A DNA stretch of 64,000 bases, from contig NZ_CP125295.1 of NCBI RefSeq assembly GCF_030412785.1, positions 2,170,001 through 2,234,000 on the forward strand, given 5' to 3'. Source of the DNA: Paraburkholderia sabiae. GTDB taxonomy: Bacteria; Pseudomonadota; Gammaproteobacteria; Burkholderiales; Burkholderiaceae. Below, piece after piece: positions 50,042 through 59,284 of this stretch; the first letter of the stretch is position 1; each line of letters begins with the position of its first letter. The notes below the pieces were generated by a model. That model searched no databases and was not told the origin of the DNA. It saw only the letters and a list, made by a program, of their open reading frames with translations. The position numbers and the translations under genes are program-made.

Positions 50042-53000
50042 ATCGGCAGCGTGAGGCCGAACCTTGCGCCGCCATGCACTGACCGGTTATCCGCCGAGAT
50101 GCGCCCGCCGTGCGCCTCGATGATCGAACGGCAGATCGGCAAACCCATGCCCATGCCGTTTTCCTTGGTCGTGAAGAAGCTTTCGAACAGGCTGTCGAGA
50201 TGTTCGGGCGCGATACCCGGACCACTATCCTCGACCGCGCAGCACAACGTGCCCGCGTCCTGCATGTCGACGCGTATCGTGATCTCGCGCCGCTCGCAGC
50301 GCGCTTGCGTCATCGCCTGCATCGCATTGACGGTGAGATTGACGATCACCTGCTGCAACTGGACGCGGTCGGCGAACACGTGCTGCGCACCTGCCGCGTA
50401 ATCTCGCGTCACCGCAATGCTCTGCGACTGAAGTTCGTGACCGAGGAAGCCGAGCGCCTCATCGATCAACTCTGCCAGCGACACCAGCGTGTGTTCCGGC
50501 GCGTCGCGAACCGCCATCCCCCGAATACGCTGAATGATGTTGACCGCGCGCTGCGCGTCGATCATGATCCGCTCGCTCGTCGCGCGCGCTTCGTCGAGAT
50601 TGGGCACCGGCCGGTTGAGCCAGCGCAGCACCGCCTGGCCGCTCATATTGATCGCGGCAAGCGGCTGCTTCAGTTCGTGCGCGATCGACGCGGCCAGTTC
50701 GCCGAGCATCGAGATACGCGCTGCATGCGCAAAGTCCGCCTGCACCCGCTGAAGCATTTCCTGCGCGCGAACACGCTCGGTCAGATCGACAAGACTGATG
50801 ACGGCAATGCCCTGGTCGTCGTTCTTGCGAGGACGCGCCACCGTGAACAGCACGTCGATGATGCGGCCGTCGAGCGTCGGCAGCTTCGTCGTTTCCTGGA
50901 ACAGTTCTTCGCCGTTGTACCGGCTCGTCACTGCGCGCCGGAACGTGCCGGGGTTCGCTCGCCACACCCACGACAACGGGCCGAGCAGATCGCGCCGATC
51001 GCGCGCGCCGAACATCTGCATCGCGTGATTGTTGACGTCTTCCAGCACGAGACCATCGTACGCGTCGGAGAGCCAGTCGGGATGGGCGTCGATGTATTGC
51101 GAGAGATCCTGCACGCCCTGTTGACGCAAATCCGCGAGCATCGCGACCAGTACCTGCGCTTCCGTTTGCCACAGGCCCACGGGCGTTTCGCTGAAGAGTT
51201 GCCGGTAGCGATGTTCGCTGCGTTGAAGATCGGTATAGAGCGCGGCGTTATCGAGTGAAATGGCGGCTTGCGAAGCCAGCAGTTGCAGCAACGAGACGCG
51301 GTCCGAGGTGAACACGCACGGCGCGAGATTGTTCTCCAGATAGAGTGCGCCGACCAGTTCCGCCTGCCTGACGATGGGCAGACACAACACGGACCGCGAC
51401 CGTTTGCGCTGCACGTATTCGTCGGCGGCGTAGACGTCGTCGGCGCGTGCGTCGTCGAGAAGCACGAGCTTGCGCGTTCGCATCACATAGTGCAGTGCCG
51501 ACAGCGGAAGATCGGAAGGCGTGACGGCCGCTTGCCACACCGCGACGTCGATCCTGCCCGCGCCGCTCGTCGCCTCGGCTTCGATGCGCGGTTCGCCGCC
51601 GCGCGCGCCGCCTCGAAGAAGAATCAGCAGCCCACGTTCGGCGCCGGCGTTCTCCACTGCGATCCGTATCAGCGTTTCGATCAGTCTGGGAAGCACGATC
51701 TCGCTCGACAGCACCTGCGAAATCTTGATGACGGTGGCCAGATCCAGCAACTCGTTCGGCGCGACAAATGTGCTCGTGGAACCCGGATCCGGCTGTTCGT
51801 CCTTGATATGCGGATACAGCTGGTCAAGCTGCCTGACCTTTCCGTCCGCGCCCCAACTGAGGTAGCCGTATCTGGCATCGCGCAGATAGGTACGGGCAAT
51901 CTTGTCGAAGCCTCGCGCCGCATAGAAGCGCGCTGCGACTTCGTTCGCGACCGCTTCATTGTGGACGAAGCCATTCGCGTGCGCCGAGCGGATCGCCTTT
52001 TCGTATAACTGCTCGGCGTCCAGAATGCGCCCTTCGATTCGCGCGATCTCCGCGCCGACGAGCGCCGCACGGTTTTCGAAGTTATCGGCGCAACTTTCCG
52101 CCCATATCGCGAGCTGCCGTTCATGACGGGCCAGCGCTTCGACGTGTTCCTGTCGCTCGTCTTCTTTCGCGGAATCGTAGGCCGCAGCGCGGGCGAGCGC
52201 GCAATAGAAGTGATACTCCGCCACTTCGAAGAACGAATGCGAGGTCCATAGCAGCCGCGCTGCATGCCGCGATGCGTCGATTGCGCAAGCGTAATCGCCC
52301 GCGAAATAGCGCGCCTGCAACTTGCGGGTCCAGTACCAGCACTCCGGCAACGCCAGAATAGGATCGCGTGACAACTGCTCTTCGAACTGCGGTTCGTCGA
52401 TGAACCCGTCATTGAGCGAACCGAATGTCGTCGTGAGGCCGCGCAGTGTGCGGACCAGCGCGAGTTGCGTCGCGATCAGATCGATGACACGGCCGAAGCG
52501 CGCTTTCTCCGCGAACTCGAGGCCGATCTCGGCGCCGCGCTGCACGTCGGCCAACGGGTCGCCCGTGGCAAGACGATTCGTGTACAGGTGATGACAGCTG
52601 TACGCAGCGAACGTGAGATCGCCGATATCGTTGGCGGCATCGAAAGCGCGCTGCACGAGTTCGCGCCCTGTCCTGACGTGCCGCCGCCATGGCGTGATGC
52701 AGTTGCCGAAACGCAAATAGACGCGCGCCTGATAGCGATGCAGGCCGTGCTTTTCGACCAGGTCGTAGCCCAGTTTGCCAAGCTGAAACCCCGCCTCGTA
52801 GTTGCCGAAATGCGGCCCCGCAAGCATGCCCAGCGACACGTAGGCGAAGCACGATGCATCGCTATTGCCATGCGCAAGGCTGATGCTGACCATCCGGCAC
52901 AGCACGAGGGCAAGCAGGTTTTCGTCGGTGATCATCGCGGAGATCACCGCCTCGGTGAACACGTCGAGAACATCGAGCACATCGGGATCGGCGATCAACG

Positions 53001-55632
53001 GCAGGTCGACGAGTTGCGCGATCGTCCGGCCTTGCATCAACGACCAGATGCGCTCGTATTCACGCGAGACGTCCGCATCGGTGGGACGCGGCGACCAGGC
53101 TTCGCCATGCCCTCGCCGGTATTCGATGAACACGTCCACGCCGCGGTCGCTGCGGCCCAGAAGGTTGTAGAGCATCAGACGCAAACAGGTGACGAGCGCG
53201 ATATCGTGGGCGCTCGTCGCGCGTTCGGCCAGCATCGACAGCCGGCTTTCGGCGGCGGCTGTGTCGGCCGTCAGCATCTCGCATGCGGCCTGCAGATGCT
53301 CGATCGCGAAGATCAGATCGCAGCGGCGAGTCCACGTCTCGTCCGTCAGCAATTCGCGGCCGGCATGCAGGTACTTGAGCGCCGATGCGTAGGCCGTCGA
53401 AGCCTTCGCGCGTCGACCCGCGATCAGATTCAGTCCGGCAACCCGCTCGCGTTCTTCGACCGACGCGATCAGATGCGCGCCGCGATTGAGCTGATTGACG
53501 ATCTCGAAGATTCCTTCATCGAGCTTGTCGCCGGCGGTATTCGCCGCCATCAACATGCCGATCCGCAGATGCGTTTGCGCCCGCAATTCACGAGGAATCA
53601 GCGAGTACGCGGCTTCCTGTACACGGTCGTGGAGGAAGCTGTACGCATCGTCGGACCGGTACACGAGACCGCTTCGGACCGCTTCCCAAAGCTGTCCATG
53701 CATCGCGTCGGCCGATTCCTGATAGACCATGCGCAGCATCGCGAAGTCAGCGCTATTACCGAGGCATGCAAGCTGTTGCAGCGCGTTCTGCGTATCGACG
53801 GGAAGGCGATGCAGCTTGCCGACCATCAGATCGACGACGTTGTCGGTATAGCGCCTTGCGTGGATGCGATTGAGATCCCACGACCATTGCCCTTTGCCGT
53901 AGTCGAAGGCGAGCAAGGACTCTTCTGCCAGCCCGGAAAAAAACTGGATCGCGAAGAATGGATTGCCCGCCGTTTTTTCCGCGATCAGTTCCGCCAACGG
54001 TTCGGCGCGTGCCCGCTCGCAGAGCAGCGAATCTTCGATCAATTCTTCGAGATCGTGACGGGTCAGCGGCGCCAGCACGATGTCGTGCACGGCCGCACCG
54101 CTCTCGCGAATCGCTTCGAGCTTGCGCGTCAGCGGATGGGTGGGCACCACTTCGTTGTCGCGATAGGCGCCGATCAGCAGCAGATGATTCACATCCGGAT
54201 GCGTGAGCAGATCTGCCATCAGATCCAGCGTGGCTGCATCGAGCCACTGCAGGTCGTCGAGGAACAGCGCAAGCGGATGCTCCCGCGTGAACACGCCGAT
54301 GAACCGGCGAAACACCAGTTGAAAGCGGCTTTGCGCATCCTGTTGCGGAAGCTCGGGAACGGGCGGCTGTTCTCCGATGATGAGCTTCAACTCAGGGACG
54401 AGATCGATCATCAGCTGACCGTTCGGACCCAGCGCCTCATGAATCGCGTCGCGCCAGCGGGCCAGCTCTGCTTCATCCTTCGCGAGGATGGGACGAATGA
54501 GACTCTGGAACGCTTGCGCCAGCGTCGCATAGGGAATGTCGCGCTTGTACTGGTCGAACTTGCCCGACGCGAAAAAACCGCGCGGCGGCACGAGCGGCTT
54601 GTGCAGCTCGTAGACCAGCGACGACTTGCCGACTCCCGAGTAACCCGAAACCAGCACGAGTTCGGGCCTGCCTCCGTGCATGACGCGATCGAACGACGCC
54701 AGCAAGGTATCGATTTCGACTGCGCGTCCGTACAGCTTTTCGGGAATCAGCAGCCGGTCCGGCCTGTCGTGCTCGCCGAGCGGGAACGAATCGATGCGTC
54801 CATGCTGTTCCCATTCGCGCTGACATCGCTGAAGATCGCGCTCCAGACCCACTGCCGTCTGATAGCGCTCTTCCGCTGTCTTCGCGAGCAGCTTCATGAT
54901 GATCGACGCGACGGGAGCGGGAAGCTCCGGCGTGCGTTCGCGCGGCGACGCCGGCTGTCGTGCGATCTGGCAGTGCACCCATTCCATCGGATCGGAAGCG
55001 GCGAACGGCAGTTCGCCCGTCGACATTTCGTACAGCGTGACACCGAGCGAATAGAGATCGCTGCGAGAATCGAGCGAACGGTTCATGCGCCCCGTCTGTT
55101 CGGGCGCCATGTAAGGCAGCGATCCCGCGATGAACTCGGGCGCCTCGGGCGACTGACGCTCGCGCGGCAGCCGCGACGCAATACCGAAGCCGGTGAGCCA
55201 CGCGTGACCGTCGTCGTCGACGAGTGCATTGGCAGGCTTCACGTCCTTATGGATGAGCCCTTTCTGATGTGCGTAACAGAGCGCCGACGTGAGGCCGATG
55301 GCGATTCGCAGAAAGCGCGGCAGATTGAGCGGCTGCCCCTTGTGCCGTTTGATGACCTGGTCGAGAGGTTCGCCGCCAGGATCCCTGAGAATCAGCAGCA
55401 CCCTTGCCTGCTGACGCACGAGAGCGAGCGGCTGGGCGGCCCACGCCGGATCGAGTTCGTCCGCCAGCGAGCACTCGTGTTCGAGCCGTCTGAGGCTCTG
55501 AGGAGACAGTTGTTCGGCAGCGACCGACAGCGCCAGAATCGGCAACTGGCTGACGGGATCGATGCCGCGATAGAGCATGCAGTCCGCTCCCTCGCGAAGC
55601 GGCTCCAACATGTACTCGGAATTCTCCGTCAT
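50023..55632 (-). CDS. Giant multi-kinase: Ser/Thr-kinase-like, AAA ATPase, GAF, PAS, histidine kinase
   Basis: This protein of about 1869 residues has, in order, a protein-kinase-like domain (1-285), a STAND/AAA ATPase with Walker A SGYSGVGKSS (Lys336) and Walker B LALFLDDLQWLD, a 700-residue helical-repeat region, GAF (about 1320-1480), PAS (about 1500-1635) and a histidine kinase. The kinase has His1652 in ASIAHELKQPLAAINMSGQA, EDSGPGI and GMGMGLPICRSII. It belongs to the trifunctional kinase/ATPase/histidine kinase family of large soluble sensors. The kinase-like part keeps HKDVKPAN and APE but lacks the ATP Lys and reads TGFG for DFG. The start at 55632 (MTENSEYMLEPL) is uncertain: neither it nor a GTG 15 codons earlier has a good ribosome-binding site. 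No response regulator is adjacent. Confidence 0.9.
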   Translation of the reverse strand: MTENSEYMLEPLREGADCMLYRGIDPVSQLPILALSVAAEQLSPQSLRRLEHECSLADELDPAWAAQPLALVRQQARVLLILRDPGGEPLDQVIKRHKGQPLNLPRFLRIAIGLTSALCYAHQKGLIHKDVKPANALVDDDGHAWLTGFGIASRLPRERQSPEAPEFIAGSLPYMAPEQTGRMNRSLDSRSDLYSLGVTLYEMSTGELPFAASDPMEWVHCQIARQPASPRERTPELPAPVASIIMKLLAKTAEERYQTAVGLERDLQRCQREWEQHGRIDSFPLGEHDRPDRLLIPEKLYGRAVEIDTLLASFDRVMHGGRPELVLVSGYSGVGKSSLVYELHKPLVPPRGFFASGKFDQYKRDIPYATLAQAFQSLIRPILAKDEAELARWRDAIHEALGPNGQLMIDLVPELKLIIGEQPPVPELPQQDAQSRFQLVFRRFIGVFTREHPLALFLDDLQWLDAATLDLMADLLTHPDVNHLLLIGAYRDNEVVPTHPLTRKLEAIRESGAAVHDIVLAPLTRHDLEELIEDSLLCERARAEPLAELIAEKTAGNPFFAIQFFSGLAEESLLAFDYGKGQWSWDLNRIHARRYTDNVVDLMVGKLHRLPVDTQNALQQLACLGNSADFAMLRMVYQESADAMHGQLWEAVRSGLVYRSDDAYSFLHDRVQEAAYSLIPRELRAQTHLRIGMLMAANTAGDKLDEGIFEIVNQLNRGAHLIASVEERERVAGLNLIAGRRAKASTAYASALKYLHAGRELLTDETWTRRCDLIFAIEHLQAACEMLTADTAAAESRLSMLAERATSAHDIALVTCLRLMLYNLLGRSDRGVDVFIEYRRGHGEAWSPRPTDADVSREYERIWSLMQGRTIAQLVDLPLIADPDVLDVLDVFTEAVISAMITDENLLALVLCRMVSISLAHGNSDASCFAYVSLGMLAGPHFGNYEAGFQLGKLGYDLVEKHGLHRYQARVYLRFGNCITPWRRHVRTGRELVQRAFDAANDIGDLTFAAYSCHHLYTNRLATGDPLADVQRGAEIGLEFAEKARFGRVIDLIATQLALVRTLRGLTTTFGSLNDGFIDEPQFEEQLSRDPILALPECWYWTRKLQARYFAGDYACAIDASRHAARLLWTSHSFFEVAEYHFYCALARAAAYDSAKEDERQEHVEALARHERQLAIWAESCADNFENRAALVGAEIARIEGRILDAEQLYEKAIRSAHANGFVHNEAVANEVAARFYAARGFDKIARTYLRDARYGYLSWGADGKVRQLDQLYPHIKDEQPDPGSTSTFVAPNELLDLATVIKISQVLSSEIVLPRLIETLIRIAVENAGAERGLLILLRGGARGGEPRIEAEATSGAGRIDVAVWQAAVTPSDLPLSALHYVMRTRKLVLLDDARADDVYAADEYVQRKRSRSVLCLPIVRQAELVGALYLENNLAPCVFTSDRVSLLQLLASQAAISLDNAALYTDLQRSEHRYRQLFSETPVGLWQTEAQVLVAMLADLRQQGVQDLSQYIDAHPDWLSDAYDGLVLEDVNNHAMQMFGARDRRDLLGPLSWVWRANPGTFRRAVTSRYNGEELFQETTKLPTLDGRIIDVLFTVARPRKNDDQGIAVISLVDLTERVRAQEMLQRVQADFAHAARISMLGELAASIAHELKQPLAAINMSGQAVLRWLNRPVPNLDEARATSERIMIDAQRAVNIIQRIRGMAVRDAPEHTLVSLAELIDEALGFLGHELQSQSIAVTRDYAAGAQHVFADRVQLQQVIVNLTVNAMQAMTQARCERREITIRVDMQDAGTLCCAVEDSGPGIAPEHLDSLFESFFTTKENGMGMGLPICRSIIEAHGGRISADNRSVHGGARFGLTLPMASGIR

Positions 55633-55727
55633 TGAGAAGACCCGTGTTGTCAGGAAGAAAAGCCGCGGCTCTCCCACGAAGAGAAAGGGGCTCCTGAAAA
55701 TAGCGCGATCACGAAAAGCTGTTATCG

Positions 55728-55740
55728 GTTGTCAAACGTT
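55728..55740. promoter_or_regulatory. Degenerate copy of the GTTGT-N3-ACAAC operator, udh upstream
   Basis: GTTGTCAAACGTT shares the left half and centre with the perfect sites at 55787 and 60280; the right half differs. It is preceded by TGTTATCGGT (55720-55729), which recurs at 55801-55810. Another short inverted pair, TCTCA-N8-TGAGA, lies at 55749-55766. Confidence 0.45.
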
Positions 55741-55786
55741 CTTAAGTTTCTCATACAGATGTGAGACACCGCTGGGCAGGGCACGC

Positions 55787-55799
55787 GTTGTAAAACAAC
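55787..55799. promoter_or_regulatory. Perfect GTTGT-AAA-ACAAC operator upstream of udh
   Basis: GTTGTAAAACAAC is a palindrome with 5-bp arms. It differs by a single central base from GTTGTCAAACAAC upstream of the DapA-family gene. It lies about 207 bp before the udh ATG. The form resembles GntR-type sites (TTGT...ACAA). Confidence 0.6.
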
Positions 55800-56005
55800 T
55801 TGTTATCGGTCGAGCGGGAATCGCCTGGCTTTGTGCGTCTCGAACGGGGCGACCCGCCCGCAGACATTGAGATTACAAGCGGCGTCGCGTTGTCGATGAA
55901 ACCAGGGATCGCCCCAGGACGTCAGGCTATTTGCTTGACAAGTTCAGCACCCGCCGCGACGATGTCTCACCTGGACACTGGCGTCGATCAGACAAGGTTT
56001 TGACC

Positions 56006-56821
56006 ATGACAAAAAAGATAGCGTTGAGTGGTGCGGGCGGTCAGCTTGGCCGCTTCCTGCGTGCCGCGTTGAACGGGCGCGGCGTGAATTTGCGTTCCGC
56101 GGCGGGCTCCCGCGCGCTGGAACCGATGTTCGATGGCGAAGACGTCATGCACGGCGACCTGCGCGATCCCGCCGTGGTCGATCGGCTGATGCAAGGCGTC
56201 GACGTGCTGATCCATATGGCAGGGACGAGCGTCGAACGGCCGCTGCCCGAAATCATCGAGAACAATCTGCGCGGTCTTGTCGAGGTATATGAAGGCGCGC
56301 GGCGGCATAGCGTGCGCCGCATTATCTTCGCGAGTTCGAATCACGCGATCGGCATGTATCCCGTCGAAGACAAGCTCACGCTCGATTGCGCGTTCCGGCC
56401 CGATGGTTTCTACGGTCTCAGCAAGGCGTGGGGCGAGTCTCTGGCCCACATGTACTGGGACAAGCATGGCATCGAGAGCGTGTGCATCCGCATCGGAAGC
56501 TGCATCGAAAAGCCGACCGAGTTCCGCCATCTGAGCACGTGGCTCGGTCACGACGACTTCCTGCATCTGATCGACCGCTGCATCAATGTACCCGACCTGG
56601 GCTTTCAGGCGGTCTGGGGCGTGTCGAACAACACGCGCAGCTACTGGGACAATTCCGCGGCGGCGCCGCTCGGTTATCAGCCGAAGCAGAATTCGGAAGA
56701 CTATGCCGACGAAATCCTGAAGCAAACCAATCCGCTCGATCCTGTCGCGCAGCGGTTTCAGGGCGGCGGGTTCGTGACGATCGATTACACGCCGCCTGAG
56801 AAGCGGAACGGGCGGAGTTGA
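56006..56821 (+). CDS. udh: NAD-dependent uronate dehydrogenase
   Basis: This 271-residue extended-SDR enzyme oxidises glucuronate or galacturonate to the aldaric-acid lactone, the first step of oxidative uronate catabolism. LSGAGGQLGRFLRAAL is the NAD site, FASSNHAIGMYPVED holds the catalytic Ser, and Tyr136-Lys140 form the YGLSK motif. IRIGSCIEKPTEFRHLSTWL with the Arg/Ser/Asn substrate set is the Udh signature. AAGG precedes the ATG at 56006. Upstream are two copies of the palindrome also found before the DapA-family gene. It stands alone on the plus strand beside a toxin-antitoxin module. Confidence 0.9.
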   Translation: MTKKIALSGAGGQLGRFLRAALNGRGVNLRSAAGSRALEPMFDGEDVMHGDLRDPAVVDRLMQGVDVLIHMAGTSVERPLPEIIENNLRGLVEVYEGARRHSVRRIIFASSNHAIGMYPVEDKLTLDCAFRPDGFYGLSKAWGESLAHMYWDKHGIESVCIRIGSCIEKPTEFRHLSTWLGHDDFLHLIDRCINVPDLGFQAVWGVSNNTRSYWDNSAAAPLGYQPKQNSEDYADEILKQTNPLDPVAQRFQGGGFVTIDYTPPEKRNGRS

Positions 56822-56890
56822 GGGGAGCGCCGTCGGGCGCAGACCGCTAAGGTGACTGGTTAGCGGCGGCGCGTGTTGGCGGCCTTTTGG

Positions 56891-57397
56891 CTAGTTGCCG
56901 GTGGCTTTGTGCACGCTGAGCAAAACCTCATGAGCGTCGGACGACGAAGCCTCGGCAAGTAGCGTATTCCAGTCATCCGGCGGCCGTCCCTTGTTCAGCA
57001 TCCGGGCAAAAACCTTGTAGGCATCCGTCGTACAGCCATAGGCGCGTCGCGTCGTTTCGTCATTGACCCACGCAAGGATGATGATTCGGGACGCTTTGTG
57101 ATATCGGAAGAACAACCGGTATTGCTGAAAAAACTTCGCGCGAAACCAGTGCTTGCGGTCATCGCCCAACGTCTCGCCTTGCCTGTACTCCTCTTTCTCA
57201 GGATTGTCGGGAATGACCTCCCACGCAAGCTTTGCAATCGCAGCAAGCCGTTTTGCGTCGTTCTTTTTGTGGAAGTCGTTTGGAAGCTTCCTTCGCAATG
57301 CTTCGACCTGCTTGACGAGTGACTCGAACTGATCAAGAAAACACGGGTGGGCGTAAATCGTCCACCCGTTTACTTTCAACACATCCCTGATGGTCAT
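56891..57397 (-). CDS. yhaV: YhaV-family toxin of a type II toxin-antitoxin system
   Basis: This 168-residue protein matches YhaV, a ribosome-associated RelE-superfamily mRNA interferase: NGWTIYAHPCFLDQFESLVK, then LGDDRKHWFRAKFFQQYRLF and SRIIILAWVNDETTRRAYGC, where the basic/aromatic residues form the active site. Its ATG overlaps the antitoxin stop (ATGA), the normal order and coupling for prlF-yhaV. GC content is visibly lower than in flanking genes, suggesting acquisition. It is encoded between udh and the porin gene on the minus strand. Confidence 0.93.
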   Translation of the reverse strand: MTIRDVLKVNGWTIYAHPCFLDQFESLVKQVEALRRKLPNDFHKKNDAKRLAAIAKLAWEVIPDNPEKEEYRQGETLGDDRKHWFRAKFFQQYRLFFRYHKASRIIILAWVNDETTRRAYGCTTDAYKVFARMLNKGRPPDDWNTLLAEASSSDAHEVLLSVHKATGN

Positions 57398-57750
57398 TCG
57401 TCATCCGGAGAAAGTTCTGCATCGAGATCGATCTCGACATCTTTGGTCAGCGACTGCACGCGCTGCAAGAAATCGGGTGAGAACGAGCGGATGTCCCGCG
57501 GATGCTGTTCGATATCGCGAGCGAGGAAGTCCAAAAACGGGCCGAATGCCGGATCCTCTTCGCTATCGGGCACCGCGCGCTCCATGACCACTTCGCCCGT
57601 CGACTTGACCTTGTAGTGGATCCTGTCGCGCTTGGTCAGCTTGAGCGCACGGCGAACCGTTTCAGGCACCGTCGTTTGATACCGATCCGTCAGCGACGAC
57701 TCGGCTTCAATGACGAACTCATCCTCGGCTGCAAACAGAGAGTAAGACAT
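57394..57750 (-). CDS. prlF: PrlF-family antitoxin (AbrB/SpoVT fold)
   Basis: This 118-residue antitoxin has a swapped-hairpin AbrB DNA-binding region, ESSLTDRYQTTVPETVRRAL followed by DRIHYKVKSTGEVVMERAV, and a C-terminal acidic helix region (DFLQRVQSLTKDVEIDLDAE) that would neutralise YhaV. The start at 57750 is favoured by GGAG at eight bases; an ATG four codons earlier overlaps that site. The protein should bind the twin palindromes directly upstream and repress the module. Confidence 0.92.
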   Translation of the reverse strand: MSYSLFAAEDEFVIEAESSLTDRYQTTVPETVRRALKLTKRDRIHYKVKSTGEVVMERAVPDSEEDPAFGPFLDFLARDIEQHPRDIRSFSPDFLQRVQSLTKDVEIDLDAELSPDDE

Positions 57751-57787
57751 CGCGGACTCCATTCCGGTAGACTACGGCGGATATGGT

Positions 57788-57823
57788 AATGCACTCGCAT
57801 TGTAATGTCAATGCAAACGCATT
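57788..57823. promoter_or_regulatory. Twin operators of the prlF-yhaV module
   Basis: AATGC-ACTC-GCATT (57788-57801) and AATGC-AAAC-GCATT (57810-57823) are two perfect 5-bp-arm palindromes whose centres are 22 bp apart, two helical turns. They share 12 of 15 bases (AATGCNNNCGCATTG). They lie 38-73 bp upstream of the antitoxin start, in the expected place for cooperative autorepression by PrlF. Confidence 0.7.
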
Positions 57824-57860
57824 GCCTGACGGCGCTTGGAACGGCCGAGCCGCTTACAAA

Positions 57861-57889
57861 AAAAAGCGCCGCAATCGCGGCGCTTTTTT
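57861..57889. terminator. Rho-independent terminator of the porin gene
   Basis: GCGCCGC pairs with GCGGCGC (loop AATC), flanked by A-run and T-run, so the hairpin works in both directions. It lies 27 bp past the porin stop and separates it from the toxin-antitoxin promoter. Confidence 0.9.
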
Positions 57890-57915
57890 CTTGCTTCCGA
57901 ACCATCAAACCCGCA

Positions 57916-59151
57916 TCAGAAGCGGTGAATAATGCCCGCACCGACGCCGACCATGCTGCGCGACGAAGAAGGCGTCGAGTTGAAGCCATCGCCGATCGTA
58001 GCCGTTGCGTTGATGATGTGCGTGCCGCCGCCCGTCGCATTCGGCGCCAGCGTCTGGCCATTCGCGCGCTGGTACGCCTGCAGCGCGTAAATGCCAGTGC
58101 GCTTCGACAGCGAGTAGTACTCGGACAGGTTGACCTGCGAGTACGACGCGCTGCTCGAGATGCCGTTGGCCTTCGTCGCGCGCGTGTACGCGTAGCCCGT
58201 CGCGAAGTCCCAGGCCGCCGTCGGCTTCCAGTGCAGCACGATGCCGCCCGAGTTCCAGATCGACAGATCGCGGAAGCCCGAACCGATGCCCGCAATGTAC
58301 TGCACGTTCGAGTACGTCGCCGTGATGTCGAACTGGCTGTTGAACGTGTAGCCCGCGCCCACCGCGAAACGCTGCTGCGAACGTGCCGACTGGTAGCCGT
58401 TGGTCACAGCCGAAATACCTGCCTGCGAGCCGTTGTTCGACGTGGCCGTGTCGGTGCCGAAGGTGCCGCCGTTGACGTTCGAGTTGTTGATCTTCGAGAA
58501 GCCGACCGCGATGCCGATCGGGCCCTGCGCGTATTGCACAGCCGTGCTCCACGTCGAACCCTGGTACGCGCTGCCCGGCACGCCCGCGAACGAATACGAG
58601 CCGCTGAACTTGAAGCCGTAGAGTTTCGGCGACATGTACAGCAGCGTGTTGTTCGCGCGATAAATCGTATCGAGACCGTCGACGTCACCCGCGTGCGCGC
58701 CGTAGAAACCCGTGAGCCATGTCGTCGGGCTGTACGGCGACAGCAGCTGGTAGTACGACGCATACTGGCGGCCGGCCGTCAGCGAGCCGTACGCATCGTT
58801 CGTCACGCCGACGAACGCCTGGCGGCTGAACATCAGGTTGGTCGTCGACATCGCGCCGTTGTTCGCGCTGAAGCCTTCTTCCAGCGTGAAGATCGCCTTG
58901 GTGCCGCCACCGAGGTCTTCCGCGCCCTTCAGGCCGAAGCGGCTGCCCGCCCATACGCCCGTGACCATCTTGACTGCCGAGTGGCCGTTCGCGGTCGAAC
59001 CGAGCGTCGTCGAACTCGACTGATAACCGATACCGTTATCGACGATGCCGTACAGCGTCACGCTGTTCTGTGCGAAGGCGGGCGCTGCCGTAGCCAGCGA
59101 CGCGCCGATCACCAGTGCCGCCTTGGCCCCTGAAAATTGCTTCTTCTCCAT
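57916..59151 (-). CDS. Outer-membrane porin (Gram-negative OmpC-like)
   Basis: This 411-residue porin has a signal peptide (residues 1-28, ending APAFA), opens QNSVTLYGIVDNGIGYQSSS, and has the trimeric-porin elements SRFGLKGAEDLGGGTKAIFT and FSRQAFVGVTNDAYGSLTAG. It ends in a C-terminal Phe (GAGIIHRF) for Bam recognition, as in Burkholderia Opc/OmpC porins. It lets small solutes across the outer membrane. It lies 133 bp downstream of the DapA-family gene on the same strand, perhaps in one operon, suggesting uptake of the acid sugars handled by that pathway. A strong terminator follows. Confidence 0.93.
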   Translation of the reverse strand: MEKKQFSGAKAALVIGASLATAAPAFAQNSVTLYGIVDNGIGYQSSSTTLGSTANGHSAVKMVTGVWAGSRFGLKGAEDLGGGTKAIFTLEEGFSANNGAMSTTNLMFSRQAFVGVTNDAYGSLTAGRQYASYYQLLSPYSPTTWLTGFYGAHAGDVDGLDTIYRANNTLLYMSPKLYGFKFSGSYSFAGVPGSAYQGSTWSTAVQYAQGPIGIAVGFSKINNSNVNGGTFGTDTATSNNGSQAGISAVTNGYQSARSQQRFAVGAGYTFNSQFDITATYSNVQYIAGIGSGFRDLSIWNSGGIVLHWKPTAAWDFATGYAYTRATKANGISSSASYSQVNLSEYYSLSKRTGIYALQAYQRANGQTLAPNATGGGTHIINATATIGDGFNSTPSSSRSMVGVGAGIIHRF

Positions 59152-59284
59152 CCGTATCCCCTCCTCGGGCTTGGTATTGATGTTGTTGCCTTGTGTCGTC
59201 GTGCTGCGTCGTCATGAATCGCGCAGCGCGAGAGTTCTTGTTGCTCTGCTTTATTCTTCGAATTCAGTGGCTTTCCAGCTCGAT

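Noticed and set aside
52465..55635. 1056-residue plus-strand open frame opposite the giant sensor gene
   Set aside because: It lies wholly antisense to a gene with clear domains; composition is Arg/Gln/His-rich as expected from complemented high-GC coding sequence, and no domain is recognisable.
55935..55970. TTGACA at 55935-55940 as -35 element for udh
   Set aside because: No acceptable -10 hexamer follows at 16-18 bp, so a promoter is not called there.
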